NCBI GenBank assembly: GCA_016875255.1
Contig: VGRU01000001.1
Location: forward strand, 40,922-104,921
Length of the DNA stretch: 64,000 bases
Direction: 5' to 3'
Source of the DNA: Deltaproteobacteria bacterium
GTDB lineage: Bacteria; Desulfobacterota; BSN033; UBA1163
Shown here: positions 41,863 to 50,899 of the stretch, piece by piece
Position numbering within the stretch: the first letter of the stretch is position 1
Layout: each line of letters opens with the position of its first letter
The notes under the pieces: generated by a model
The model's database searches: none
What the model was told of the DNA's origin: nothing
What the model saw: only the letters and a program-made list of their open reading frames with translations
Position numbers and translations under genes: made by a program

Positions 41863-42932
41863 TCTTTAATCCACCCTCCTCCGAGGACAATGTCGCCATC
41901 ATAAAACACAGCAGCCTGTCCGGGAGTGACGGCCTTCTGGGCGGTTTCAAACCTCACCTCCCACTCATCCTTCCCTTTTGGGGATAGAACAGCCTCTGCT
42001 CCGGGATGATTATATCGAATTTTTACCTGCGCATTCAGGGAGGGCTTCGCCTCTTCTAAATGAATCCAATTGAGAGAATTGACCCGGAAAGTATCCTGAT
42101 AGACCTCTCTCTCTTCTCCAACGATGATGGCATTCTTTATACGATCTATTCCAATGACGTATAGAGGCTTTCCTTTGGCGAGACGCAGTCCCCTGCGCTG
42201 TCCAATGGTGTAAAATGGAATCCCCTTATGTCTTCCGAGGACCTTTCCCTCTCTGTCGATAATCGGCCCGGGCCCTGCAGAATCTTTTAATCGCTCTGAT
42301 AAAAAATAGTGGTAAGAATCTTCAGGAATAAAACAGACTTCCTGACTCTCAGGTTTGTCATGGATGCGAAGGTCTGCTTCAAACGCCATCTTTCTCACTT
42401 CTTCTTTTTTCAACTCCCCAAGTGGGAAAAGAGTGTGCCGGAGCTGATCCTGTCTAAGGGAGAATAAGACGTAGGATTGGTCTTTCCTCCGGTCAACGCC
42501 TTTTTTTAATAGATATTGTCCGCTCACCTCATCCGGTTCAAGCCGTGCATAATGACCTGTGGCCACATAATCCGCACCTAACTCCATAGCCTTCTTTAAA
42601 AAGGACCCGAACTTCAACTTTTCATTGCAGAGGATACAGGGGTTGGGTGTCCTTCCCTCCTGATACTCGTTACAGAAATAGTCGATGACCTCTTTTTCAA
42701 ACTCTTCCCTAAATTGAAAGACATAAAAAGGAATGCCCAATTGAAGCGCAACACGTCTCGCATCTTCGATATCCGAAAATCCACAGCACCGGCTCCCCCC
42801 TGTTTCGCTCCGGTCCGGTGTTCCGATGCACATCGTCGCTCCGATCACTTCATAGCCCTTCTGTTTGAGAAGCCAGGCCGCAGTGCTTGAATCGACTCCG
42901 CCGCTCATTGCCACCACTACCCTTCCCTTCAT
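41814..42932 (-). CDS. mnmA: tRNA-specific 2-thiouridylase
   Basis: 372 residues. PP-loop SGGVDS (10-15), catalytic cysteine C99 in GRTPNPCILCN and second cysteine C200 in SQEVCFIP, which together form the transient disulfide during s2U34 synthesis in tRNA(Lys/Glu/Gln). The beta-barrel C-terminal domain is complete; only the last ~15 residues come from a repeat. A vicinal Cys-Cys (GGSRCCGFSD, 49-50) is an added feature. It lies between the NIL-ferredoxin and larE genes on the same strand. Confidence 0.95.
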   Translation of the reverse strand: MKGRVVVAMSGGVDSSTAAWLLKQKGYEVIGATMCIGTPDRSETGGSRCCGFSDIEDARRVALQLGIPFYVFQFREEFEKEVIDYFCNEYQEGRTPNPCILCNEKLKFGSFLKKAMELGADYVATGHYARLEPDEVSGQYLLKKGVDRRKDQSYVLFSLRQDQLRHTLFPLGELKKEEVRKMAFEADLRIHDKPESQEVCFIPEDSYHYFLSERLKDSAGPGPIIDREGKVLGRHKGIPFYTIGQRRGLRLAKGKPLYVIGIDRIKNAIIVGEEREVYQDTFRVNSLNWIHLEEAKPSLNAQVKIRYNHPGAEAVLSPKGKDEWEVRFETAQKAVTPGQAAVFYDGDIVLGGGWIKEVRSYEFGVRSGKKDN

Positions 42933-42983
42933 AACCGCTGTTAGGCTCGCCCCCTTGAACTCTTGAATCCTTGAACCCTTTTC

Positions 42984-43391
42984 TTAAAACAGAATCTCCA
43001 TTGCCTGATACGGGCAAACCGGGATGCAGGCTTCGCATGCGATGCACTTATCCCGTTTAAAGGAGACTTCCATCGTCTTTCTGTCGACATCCAGTGCTTT
43101 CGGGGGACAGACGGAGATGCAAGCCGTGCAATGGGTACATCGATTCTCATGCCATTTCACGTCCTGCGCCAACGACTGGATTTCCACTCCCAACTCTTTG
43201 ATGTAATGAATGCCTGCCTCCAGCGCCTGTCTCTTTCCGGTCATTTCTAAAACGAGCCGCCCTTCCTCTCTGGGTGTAATTCGGGCCCTTAGAATATTGA
43301 CCGTTAAATCAAATTCCTTTACCAGTTTGGAAATCACCGGTTGCTCAACGACATGGGGAGGATAATTAAAAACCACTCTTTTTTTCTGCAT
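42984..43391 (-). CDS. NIL domain-4Fe-4S ferredoxin (homocysteine formation)
   Basis: 135 residues from ATG 43391 (AAAGGGGG ribosome site; the longer frame to 43421 has none). Residues ~1-75 form an NIL ligand-binding domain (KRVVFNYPPHVVEQPVISKLVKEFDL). Two [4Fe-4S] motifs follow: NRCTHCTACISVCPPKAL and DKCIACEACIPVCPYQAM. Such proteins work with the DUF39 protein, encoded just upstream, to make homocysteine from aspartate semialdehyde and a sulfide source in methanogens and sulfate reducers. Confidence 0.9.
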   Translation of the reverse strand: MQKKRVVFNYPPHVVEQPVISKLVKEFDLTVNILRARITPREEGRLVLEMTGKRQALEAGIHYIKELGVEIQSLAQDVKWHENRCTHCTACISVCPPKALDVDRKTMEVSFKRDKCIACEACIPVCPYQAMEILF

Positions 43392-43503
43392 GACAACCCC
43401 CTTTCTAAAATAACAATGCAAAGTGCAAAATTAACAATGCAAAATTCAAAATGTTTACAACTCTTTAAAAAATTTGCATTTTGAAATTTATAATTTGCAA
43501 TTT

Positions 43504-44718
43504 TCAATGATGTTTTTTGATGGGTCTCTCTTTCAAAGACTTGAAGGCAATCCCTGAATCGACCGAAGGTAAAAGTTCAACCGGCTGGGTTAAAAAGAAC
43601 TTCCCTGCTTCGATCCACTCTTTCAAGATCCGGGCAACCTCTCCTGCCCTGAGATAGCTCGACAAACCAGAAGTGGGCACCTCCTTCCCTTGAACCGATA
43701 TTTTTCCGCTCTTCAACTGTTTGTAGTTGACCTCTCCCAAGCTTCCTGGGATGAATTGGGGATAGGCATCGCTGTAGTCCACCACCTGAGCCCAGATATC
43801 CTCATCTTTAATCATTGTAAATTTCAATATTTCTTCGTCCAAGATCGGAATCGGGACCCCAATCCCCACGGTGAGCGTAACACCGTAGCCAGTGTAAGAA
43901 GTCCCCCTGAGCCATTTCGAACTCATCATCTTGAGGTCTCCTTTCACTGACAGTGTTCCCGAAGTCATCTTGGGAACCCCTTTCTCTGTTCTGGCCACAT
44001 TCGGGTTATGTTGTGTGCCACTTCCGACGACGTAACCGATCCCTCCTCCCAGGAAGATTCGAGTGCCGATGCCGATCGTCTTGTAATAGGGATCGTTCAG
44101 AAGTGGGCTCAGTTGACCCGCGTTACAGTAATTGGCATTCGCTATTTTTGGCTGTAACACCCCCATATAGGTATAGATCACCCGGTCCGAAAGGTTTACG
44201 GCGACATTATAATTCTGGTAGGCATTCCTCACGTTGAACAATACCGCCTCATTCATCTCTTTCAGGGAGATGTAAGTCTCAAGCGATTTTCTCGGATAAC
44301 AATCCGTCCCATAAGCGGTTGCCGTCATCCGGACATCTTTTCCATCAACCAACTCTTCAATGATATGGGCTCCGCCGTAAGAAAACTTCCCGGGGTAGAT
44401 CTTATTTCTGGGATCATCTTCAGGCATGGCTGTCGCACCCAGGAAAAAATCAACAGCAGCCAGGCCCGTATAAACTGGGACGTCATTGAGAAGGGTCTTT
44501 CCTCCACCGAGTTTAATTCTGGGTTTCGTATGTCCCACATTGAAATAGGCCCCTGAAGAACACATCGGACCGAATGTCCCTGTGGTTACGACATCCACTT
44601 CCTGGGCCGCTTTCTTGACCCCCTTGTCAGCGGCATAATCTATGATCTCCTCAGCCGTCAGAACAACAGCTTTTCCTTTCCTTATTTTGTCATTAATCTC
44701 TTCAATGGTCTTAGCCAT
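43504..44718 (-). CDS. DUF39 homocysteine biosynthesis protein
   Basis: 404 residues from ATG 44718 (TAGGAGGAAACGT before it); the reading to 44790 adds codons from repeat DNA. The family pattern is VDVVTTGTFGPMCSSGAYFNVGHTKPRIKLGGGKTLLNDVPVYTGLAAVDFFLGATA, with C53 the probable sulfur-accepting residue, then GGAHIIEELVDGKDVRMTATAYGTDCYP and GIGTRIFLGGGIGYVVGSGTQHNP. It likely makes the C-S bond of homocysteine together with the NIL-ferredoxin encoded downstream. Confidence 0.92.
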   Translation of the reverse strand: MAKTIEEINDKIRKGKAVVLTAEEIIDYAADKGVKKAAQEVDVVTTGTFGPMCSSGAYFNVGHTKPRIKLGGGKTLLNDVPVYTGLAAVDFFLGATAMPEDDPRNKIYPGKFSYGGAHIIEELVDGKDVRMTATAYGTDCYPRKSLETYISLKEMNEAVLFNVRNAYQNYNVAVNLSDRVIYTYMGVLQPKIANANYCNAGQLSPLLNDPYYKTIGIGTRIFLGGGIGYVVGSGTQHNPNVARTEKGVPKMTSGTLSVKGDLKMMSSKWLRGTSYTGYGVTLTVGIGVPIPILDEEILKFTMIKDEDIWAQVVDYSDAYPQFIPGSLGEVNYKQLKSGKISVQGKEVPTSGLSSYLRAGEVARILKEWIEAGKFFLTQPVELLPSVDSGIAFKSLKERPIKKHH

Positions 44719-44862
44719 ACGTTTCCTCCTAAAAAAATCTTCCTTAAGATTTTTACTTTGAACTTTGAACTTTAAACTTTGGACATCCAAGATTTCCCCT
44801 CACGGGGCTACGCATGATCCATAACATATCATAACCGCCTTCCCCCATCATATCTGGGGGGG

Positions 44863-45023
44863 GAAAACCTGAAATCCGAATATCGAAATCCGAAACAATG
44901 ATCAAAATTCGAACCTCAAATGACCCAAACTTTTTATTTTGCATTGAATGTTTCGAATTTAGAACATTTGAAATTCGGATTTGTTTCGAATTTCGTGCTT
45001 CGTATTTCGAATTTGAATTGGCA
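44863..45023. repeat. TTCGAATTTCG-type inverted repeat
   Basis: Left AATCCGAATATCGAAATCCG and right TTTCGAATTTCGTGCTTCG units pair around an AT-rich middle. With TTTGAACTTTGAACTTTAAAC (44756-44780) it fills the gap 44719-45024. Confidence 0.7.
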
Positions 45024-45024
45024 A

Positions 45025-45957
45025 TTACTTTGTTTCATTCCACAGTCCTGTGCTGAGGTAGCGTTCTCCGGTATCAGGGAGGATGGCAATGATCATCTTA
45101 TCCTTGTTTTCCTCTCTCTTCCCTACTTCAATCGCTGCCCATGCAGCTGCACCCGAGGAAATCCCTGCAAGCACCCCTTCTTCCACAGCTAACCTCTTTG
45201 TAAAGAGAACCGCATTCTCATTCGATACCTTGATCACCTCATCAACAAAATCCATCCGGAAAACCTCCGGAATGAAACCCGCTCCGATCCCTTGTATCTT
45301 ATGCGGCCCCGGCCTTCCCCCGGAGAGCACAGGAGAACTTTCCGGCTCTACGGCAATCGTCTTCAAGCCCGGCTTCTTTTTCTTAATGACCTCCGAGATA
45401 CCAGTAATCGTTCCACCGGTCCCGACCCCTGCCACCAGAATGTCGAGCTTTCCATCCGTATCTTCCCATATCTCCAGGGCTGTTGTCTTCTGATGAATCT
45501 CCGGATTGGCAGGATTCCTGAATTGCTGAAGAATTATAAAACTGGAATCCGTATGTGCCATCTCTTCTGCTTTCTTCACAGCTCCGGTCATTCCCTCATG
45601 ACCAGGGGTCAGAATGACTTTAGCCCCAAACATCTTCAAGAGGCGAACCCTCTCTTCGGACATGGTGTCTGGCATCGTTAAAACCAGTGGGTATCCCCTT
45701 GAAGCGCAAACAAAGGCTAGGGCAATTCCTGTGTTTCCGCTGGTGGGCTCTAAAATGATCGTATTCTCCCGTATCAGTCCAGCCCTTTCTGCTGCATCAA
45801 TCATCGACACTCCAATGCGGTCCTTGACGCTGCCACACGGATTAAACGACTCCAGTTTAACCACCACTTCTCCCTGGCATCCTTCAGCCATCCGGTTCAA
45901 CTTCAACAGAGGAGTGTGACCAATCAGGTCTGAAATGGAGCGAGCTATTTTAACCAT
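45025..45957 (-). CDS. cysK: O-acetylserine sulfhydrylase (cysteine synthase A)
   Basis: 310 residues from ATG 45957 (CGGGG upstream); the frame to 46005 adds repeat-coded residues. PLP lysine K45 in [13 protein letters not shown], phosphate loop VGTGGTITG, substrate loop [12 protein letters not shown] and the C-terminal [16 protein letters not shown]. It makes cysteine from O-acetylserine and sulfide. The sulfur block downstream depends on cysteine as a sulfur source. Confidence 0.95.
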   Translation of the reverse strand: MVKIARSISDLIGHTPLLKLNRMAEGCQGEVVVKLESFNPCGSVKDRIGVSMIDAAERAGLIRENTIILEPTSGNTGIALAFVCASRGYPLVLTMPDTMSEERVRLLKMFGAKVILTPGHEGMTGAVKKAEEMAHTDSSFIILQQFRNPANPEIHQKTTALEIWEDTDGKLDILVAGVGTGGTITGISEVIKKKKPGLKTIAVEPESSPVLSGGRPGPHKIQGIGAGFIPEVFRMDFVDEVIKVSNENAVLFTKRLAVEEGVLAGISSGAAAWAAIEVGKREENKDKMIIAILPDTGERYLSTGLWNETK

Positions 45958-45965
45958 TCTTTTAC

Positions 45966-46110
45966 CCCGATAAATCCGAAATTCGAATATCGAAACTCGA
46001 AACAAATACTAACTTTCAAAATCCAAAGTTCTTATACTTTTTTTCGTTTCGAACATTCGAAATTCTACCATTTGAGATTGTTTCGAATTTCGAAATTCGT
46101 GCTTCGTATT
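45966..46110. repeat. TTCGAATTTCG-type inverted repeat
   Basis: AAATTCGAATATCGAAACTCG left and TTTCGAATTTCGAAATTCGTGC right, between the Rrf2 regulator and cysK, where an Rrf2 operator would be expected. Confidence 0.65.
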
Positions 46111-46116
46111 TAAAAT

Positions 46117-46560
46117 TTATATCTGGTACATCGCTGAGGCTTTTCCCTCTTTCTCCCTTTTCCGATTCACCATCTCTTCAAATGTGATAGAATGGAAGAT
46201 ATGATAGATCGCATTAGAAGCCTCCTTCCAAATGTCTCTTGTTACACAGGAGGATGACTTAGAACAGTTCTTTGGATCTTTCAAACACTCGATCAAATCA
46301 ATAGGACCATCCAGAACTTCGACAAGGTCATTCAGGCAGATCTCCGAGGGAGGTTTGGCTAAGGAATATCCTCCTTTTGATCCACGTACGGATTTAACAA
46401 GACCGGCTGTTCTAAGGGGAACGATCACCTGCTCGAGATACTTCAAAGAAATGTCCTCTTTCTTTGCGATCTCTTTTAGATCAATAGGTCCCTCTCCATA
46501 ACGCGAGGCAAGCTCTAACATCGCTCTCGCCCCATATCTTATTTTGGTTGAGATTCTCAT
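46117..46560 (-). CDS. Rrf2-family Fe-S/cysteine-responsive regulator
   Basis: 147 residues. Winged helix MRISTKIRYGARAMLELASRYGEGPIDLKEIAKKEDISLKYLEQVIVPLRTAGLVKSVRGSKGGY, then three cysteines C92, C99, C105 (ECLKDPKNCSKSSSC), spaced almost as the [2Fe-2S] ligands of IscR (C92, C98, C104). It may sense Fe-S status or, like CymR, the cysteine pool; it stands just upstream of cysK and the sulfur genes on the same strand. Its ATG has no strong ribosome site. Confidence 0.9.
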   Translation of the reverse strand: MRISTKIRYGARAMLELASRYGEGPIDLKEIAKKEDISLKYLEQVIVPLRTAGLVKSVRGSKGGYSLAKPPSEICLNDLVEVLDGPIDLIECLKDPKNCSKSSSCVTRDIWKEASNAIYHIFHSITFEEMVNRKREKEGKASAMYQI

Positions 46561-46624
46561 ATGTTATGATTCTATACTTTTTCGATAGGAATTAGTGATT
46601 AATATAACGCCCGAAGGATGAATT

Positions 46625-46764
46625 GTCAACCTTTCGACCTCATAGCATGAAGGTTACTCTTGCCTCAATCCAGAAGTCAGTCCGATGTGCTCAAGGTTGA
46701 CCCTGAGCAGCCCTTTTCATCTCATCTTCAAAGGGTGGTTTGAGTACCATCGAATGGATCAATA
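46625..46764. repeat. CAACCCTTCGA element, copy 3
   Basis: Starts GTCAACCTTTCGAC, ends CATCGAATGGATCAATA, with the central palindrome GCTCAAGGT-TG-ACCCTGAGC (46689-46708). It lies upstream of the Rrf2 gene. Confidence 0.7.
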
Positions 46765-46821
46765 ATGATGTGAGAAAGTTCTGGAAGGAAATTAAAACAG
46801 TAGGGAGGTTCCAAATCTTTC

Positions 46822-48210
46822 TTAAGCGACCTCCACCCTTAAAACTTTTTTGGTGTTCGAGGTAACTTTGAACCGTTCATCAATTCGATGCCCAACAACC
46901 CAAACAATCCTTTCACCGGAGATGAGTAAAGGGATATTGGGCCTCTCAAACTTAGGAATCTTGTGATCAATAAAAAACTCCTTAAGCTTCTGAGTCCCTT
47001 TTGTCCCCAGAGGCTGAAACCGGTCGCCGGGCCTGAAATTTCTCATCTTTAATGGAAGATTGAGGCGCTCATAATCGAGAAACGCTACATTGCTGGATTC
47101 ATCCATAGGCTGAGACTTATCCCAATCTCTTTCTTCAACAACAATCTCCTTCCCGATCTCCTGGATTTGAGTCCGGCCATGTATAGGGAGTTCCACTTCA
47201 AAGGGTGGAATAGCTTTGATTCCTCCATTCCGCAACATGATCATATCATATCGCTTCTCCAGAAAGAGACCATGAGATAATTCTAAAAAAAAGCTCGCCT
47301 GCGGGTGCAGGAGTTTTTCGAAGATCAAATTTGCTTCTGACCATTCTCCCTCGTCCCAATTGGACTCGCGATCCATCCTTTCTAATACTTTTTGAATGAC
47401 TCTCCATTGGAGGGCATCATGGAAAGATTGATAGGATGAGAACTTGAAGGTGATCCCATTCTCCTCTTTATGGATAATTTTTTGATAAGCCTCCTCTGCC
47501 TCCTTCTCAATAAAATCATTTTCACTCCTGAGCAGGGTGGAGGTTCTGAGGATGGTCTGCCGGAAACCGGGCTCATAATCCTTTTCGATGAAAGGAATGA
47601 GATTCAGGCGGAGCCGATTTCGGAGGTAGTCATTTTTAAAATTGGATGAATCGATGAGATAGGGGATGGAGTTTTCCTTAGCATAGTCTTCAATCTCTTC
47701 TCTCCATACTTCCAAAAGGGGGCGGATAATCCTTCTCTCCCGGATCGGAAGCATTCCCTTGAGCCCCTTCAATCCCGACCCTCTGAGCAGTCTCAAAAGG
47801 ACCGTTTCAACCTGGTCATCGGCATTGTGACCCAGGGCAATTTTACCTCCGCTATATTTTTTGAGGAGTTGGTGAAAAAATTGAAAGCGGAGCTTTCGGG
47901 CGGCATCTTGCAGCGAAAAGCCTCCTGACTTCTGAAACTCTTTTACATTGAACTGTGCGTACTCGAAAGGAAGGTTAAAATGGGCGGATTCTTTTTGAAC
48001 GAGTGCAGCTTCTTTTTCGGATTCACCAGGTCGAAGGCCATGATCGATATGGGCTATGATAAGAGATAAGTCAAATTCACGGCGGAACTCATTTAGAAGG
48101 TGGAGGAGGACCATTGAATCCACTCCAGCCGAGACACCTACGATCACCCGATCGCCTTTCTCCAGCAGATGGTAATGATCAATGGTCCTTCTAACCTGCT
48201 CAATCAACAT
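46822..48210 (-). CDS. tilS: tRNA(Ile)-lysidine synthetase
   Basis: 462 residues. PP-loop motif SAGVDS (27-32; the usual second Gly is Ala), IIAHIDHGLRPGESEKEAALV, LGHNADDQVETVLLRLLRGSGLKGLKGM and the C-terminal TilS domains (MRNFRPGDRFQPLGTKGTQKLKEFFIDHKIP). It converts C34 of the CAU-anticodon isoleucine tRNA to lysidine. The length is normal. The stop is followed by a repeat element. Confidence 0.93.
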   Translation of the reverse strand: MLIEQVRRTIDHYHLLEKGDRVIVGVSAGVDSMVLLHLLNEFRREFDLSLIIAHIDHGLRPGESEKEAALVQKESAHFNLPFEYAQFNVKEFQKSGGFSLQDAARKLRFQFFHQLLKKYSGGKIALGHNADDQVETVLLRLLRGSGLKGLKGMLPIRERRIIRPLLEVWREEIEDYAKENSIPYLIDSSNFKNDYLRNRLRLNLIPFIEKDYEPGFRQTILRTSTLLRSENDFIEKEAEEAYQKIIHKEENGITFKFSSYQSFHDALQWRVIQKVLERMDRESNWDEGEWSEANLIFEKLLHPQASFFLELSHGLFLEKRYDMIMLRNGGIKAIPPFEVELPIHGRTQIQEIGKEIVVEERDWDKSQPMDESSNVAFLDYERLNLPLKMRNFRPGDRFQPLGTKGTQKLKEFFIDHKIPKFERPNIPLLISGERIVWVVGHRIDERFKVTSNTKKVLRVEVA

Positions 48211-48219
48211 CTCGCGTGC

Positions 48220-48690
48220 TCACATCTTCTTCTCTTCCAGTGGACCGACCCGAATCTCCACTTCTGCCTTATTATACCAGTTATCACTGATTTTGATTGT
48301 GCAGGTCTTGTTAGGTTTTAAAAAATTGAGAATGGACTCCTTCCCCTTAAAACTATTCACCAATTTCCAGTTGTCCTTTTCCATATGGTAGGTGAAGAAA
48401 TCGACCAGAGATTCGGTATCGAGTCTCCATTTGGTAAAATACACAACTCCTGCTTTAAAACCAGTTGTCTCATAGACCATGGCTCTTTTTTGCTGATAAT
48501 TCAATTCTTTGGGAACACGGATGTCCTCAAAATGATAATATTTCCCCGTACCCACAGCCTCTCCTTCTTTTTTCGCTGACTCTTCTTTTCTCTCCTTCAC
48601 CGACGAAACACAGCCTGAAAACAACACACTGACAAAAAGAGCCGCGAATAAACAATAAACCAACTTTCTCCCTAAAATCATCTGTCTCAT
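48220..48690 (-). CDS. lipoprotein of unknown function
   Basis: 156 residues. The signal ends at FSGC (lipobox) after LVYCLFAALFVSVL; the mature part starts with an Lys/Glu-rich stretch and then a ~100-residue alpha/beta domain (IRVPKELNYQQKRAMVYETTGFKAGVVYFTKWRLDTESLVDFFTYHMEKDNWKLVNSFKGKESILNFLKPNKTCTIKISD). It resembles DUF4810/YbbD-like outer-membrane lipoproteins only in style; no firm family. It starts just upstream of tilS on the same strand. Confidence 0.7.
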   Translation of the reverse strand: MRQMILGRKLVYCLFAALFVSVLFSGCVSSVKERKEESAKKEGEAVGTGKYYHFEDIRVPKELNYQQKRAMVYETTGFKAGVVYFTKWRLDTESLVDFFTYHMEKDNWKLVNSFKGKESILNFLKPNKTCTIKISDNWYNKAEVEIRVGPLEEKKM

Positions 48691-48751
48691 AGTTGTCCTC
48701 CTCCAATTTCAGATATAAAAATGTTTACCATCCTGGATTGAGAAAAGCAAG

Positions 48752-48782
48752 AAAAAACAAAAAAGCTCCGCTTTCGGAGCCT
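48752..48782 (-). terminator. intrinsic terminator after the secreted protein gene
   Basis: Minus-strand GCTCCG-AAAG-CGGAGC (48780-48765) followed by TTTTTTGTTTTTT. A clean Rho-independent terminator for the gene at 48825. Confidence 0.85.
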
Positions 48783-48824
48783 TTCAAAACTTCAACCTAC
48801 CCGACCCTCATCTACAAGGACAAC

Positions 48825-49370
48825 CTATTCTTCTCTTTCTAACCCCGCACCCATTGCCGTGGGCTCGATGAGATCGATATGGATGTAACCCAGCCTCGGT
48901 AACCCCGTCTGATCAAAAGGAGCAGGGGGGTTGGGATAGCGATGGGCCCCGGAGACAAATTCAAATGGGAAAACGACCGCATTGCTCTCATTTCCGGCCC
49001 GATCGACGATGGAAATGGTCAGTGTGACCTGGGTCCACTCCCTTAAATAGTTTGTCTTGCTGCTGAAAGTGTTCCATTGAAGATAACCTTTAAACTCCTT
49101 CCGGTACGGGGACTTCACCTGGATCCAGTCAGGAGTATAACGTCCATACCCTAATTGTTCAGCAACGGCTGCGATTCTCCACATGTCTCCATCCGGGTCA
49201 TGAGCTTCGAGATAGATTCTCCAGACAGTTCCGTAATACCCCTTTTCAACGGCAAAAGATGCAGTAATAAAGGGAGGATTTCCTTTGGGTTTGTCGTCTG
49301 ACATAACCCATGATGGAATGAGCAGAACAAGCCATGCAATCAAAATTAAAAAAAGGGTGGTTTTTTTCAT
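48825..49370 (-). CDS. secreted protein with PKD/Ig-like segment
   Basis: 181 residues. Signal peptide MKKTTLFLILIAWLVLLIPSWVMS. The body has an Ig-like beta sandwich feel: ITASFAVEKGYYGTVWRIYLEAHDPDGDMWRIAAV, VQLTISIVDRAGNESNAVVFPFEF, where DPDGD looks like a Ca-binding or cadherin-type loop. C-terminal LGYIHIDLIEP. No family recognised. It has a good AGGAGGG ribosome site and its own terminator, so it is transcribed alone. Confidence 0.7.
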   Translation of the reverse strand: MKKTTLFLILIAWLVLLIPSWVMSDDKPKGNPPFITASFAVEKGYYGTVWRIYLEAHDPDGDMWRIAAVAEQLGYGRYTPDWIQVKSPYRKEFKGYLQWNTFSSKTNYLREWTQVTLTISIVDRAGNESNAVVFPFEFVSGAHRYPNPPAPFDQTGLPRLGYIHIDLIEPTAMGAGLEREE

Positions 49371-49561
49371 TAAGATACCCTCCTTTAATTAAAATATAAG
49401 CCTCGAGAATCCTTTTTTCAAGGAATGAAAGAGATGAAGTAGGCCTTAATTACCCGTTAGAAAGCCCGGTTGCAAGCTGCGGGGATGAGTTTTTTTCCTA
49501 TTGAGTAAACACGGGGTTTAAAACCCTATGTGAGAGTTCCGTTAGAAAGGTAAAAGTCCTT

Positions 49562-50773
49562 CTAACGGGGTTTACGAATACGGAGCCGACGTTGATATCC
49601 TTTCTCCCTGAATGCCATCCCTGCCCTTTTGGCCTCCTCGAAGATCTCCTTGATGGATACCCCCAGGGTTAAAGCCAGCTTTTTACAATCCTCATATTCT
49701 GGAGAGAAATTGACCCTCTCTCCCTTCCACCGGGCTATTTTGAATCGAACCTTCCCAAATTTTGTTTGAAGCGTAAGAATCTCCCGATCTGCGCAACTCC
49801 TCTCCTCCTCCCGCCACCTCATACCGATGGTGGTTGTTTCCCTGATCAAAAAATTAATAACCTCGGAGAGCTTCTCCTCATGGCAGATGACAGTGAGCAG
49901 CGTTGCCGGCCTGTTTTTCTTCATTATAATGGGAGTGAGAAAAACCTCCTGCACCCCCATATCGAGTAGCCTTTCCATCACATGGTCGTAAAGTTGAGGG
50001 TTCATATCGTCAATGTTCGTTTCAACGACCATCACCTTCTCTTTTCCGGCAACTGGTTCTTCTCTCCCAATGATCAACCTGAGGACATTTGGATGAGGAA
50101 GGTCCGTCCTGCCAGCCCCGTAGCCAATCCTCTCCACCTTCATTCCGGGCATCCTGCCGAATTCCGAACCGAGTGACGTCAGGATCGCTGCCCCGGTTGG
50201 AGTGAGGAGTTCTCTCTCAACGTCTGAAGAATAGATGGGTTTTCCTTTCATGAGGGAAAGGGTGGCTGGTGCTGGAACAGGAAGGATGCCATGTTCACAC
50301 TTCACAAATCCCGTGCCCACATTCACTCTTGACACATAAAGTTTCTCGATCTCCAGCCGCCGGAATCCCCAGACCGCTACGGCAATATCGACGATAGAAT
50401 CAAGTCCACCGATTTCATGAAAATGGATATCTTCCATTGGCATTCTGTGAATCTTCGCCTCAACAGAAGCAATCCTTTTAAAGATCTCCCGACTCTTCTC
50501 TTTAACCTCTGAATCCAGGCGGCTCCGGTCAACGATCTGAAGAATCTCTTTCAGGCTCCGGGAGTGTTTCTTCTCACCCCTTCCTTCCACAATCACCTGT
50601 GTGGCGGAAATCCCTCTCTTCAAGACTCGTTTAATCTTTAAAGAAACATTCCGAAGCCCGAGTTTTTTCAACTCCTCTCGCAACCCCCCTGGATTCAGCC
50701 CCGCGTCGATCATGGAGCCAAGGATCATATCTCCGCTTGCCCCTGAAAAACAGTCAAAATAACCAATCCGCAT
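49562..50773 (-). CDS. larC: LarC, nickel insertion protein
   Basis: 403 residues in one frame; in Lactobacillus plantarum the equivalent is made by a programmed frameshift of two pieces, here it is fused. MRIGYFDCFSGASGDMILGSMIDAGL, IHFHEIGGLDSIVDIAVAVWG (metal-binding His/Glu), GTGFVKCEHGILPVPAPATL and VVETNIDDMNPQLYDHVMERL are the family pattern. It uses CTP and nickel to complete the nickel-pincer cofactor of lactate racemase-like enzymes. LarE is at 40803; LarA and LarB are not seen. Confidence 0.92.
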   Translation of the reverse strand: MRIGYFDCFSGASGDMILGSMIDAGLNPGGLREELKKLGLRNVSLKIKRVLKRGISATQVIVEGRGEKKHSRSLKEILQIVDRSRLDSEVKEKSREIFKRIASVEAKIHRMPMEDIHFHEIGGLDSIVDIAVAVWGFRRLEIEKLYVSRVNVGTGFVKCEHGILPVPAPATLSLMKGKPIYSSDVERELLTPTGAAILTSLGSEFGRMPGMKVERIGYGAGRTDLPHPNVLRLIIGREEPVAGKEKVMVVETNIDDMNPQLYDHVMERLLDMGVQEVFLTPIIMKKNRPATLLTVICHEEKLSEVINFLIRETTTIGMRWREEERSCADREILTLQTKFGKVRFKIARWKGERVNFSPEYEDCKKLALTLGVSIKEIFEEAKRAGMAFREKGYQRRLRIRKPR

Positions 50774-50899
50774 AATCTCTTCCTCTGCTTTCTTAGATTA
50801 AACCTATTATGTGGAAGTATTGGCCTAAAATCAAATGAAATTTAGATAGCTCTAAAAAATTACTTTTCGCTATCTTTTAATCTATGTAATCGATTGATA

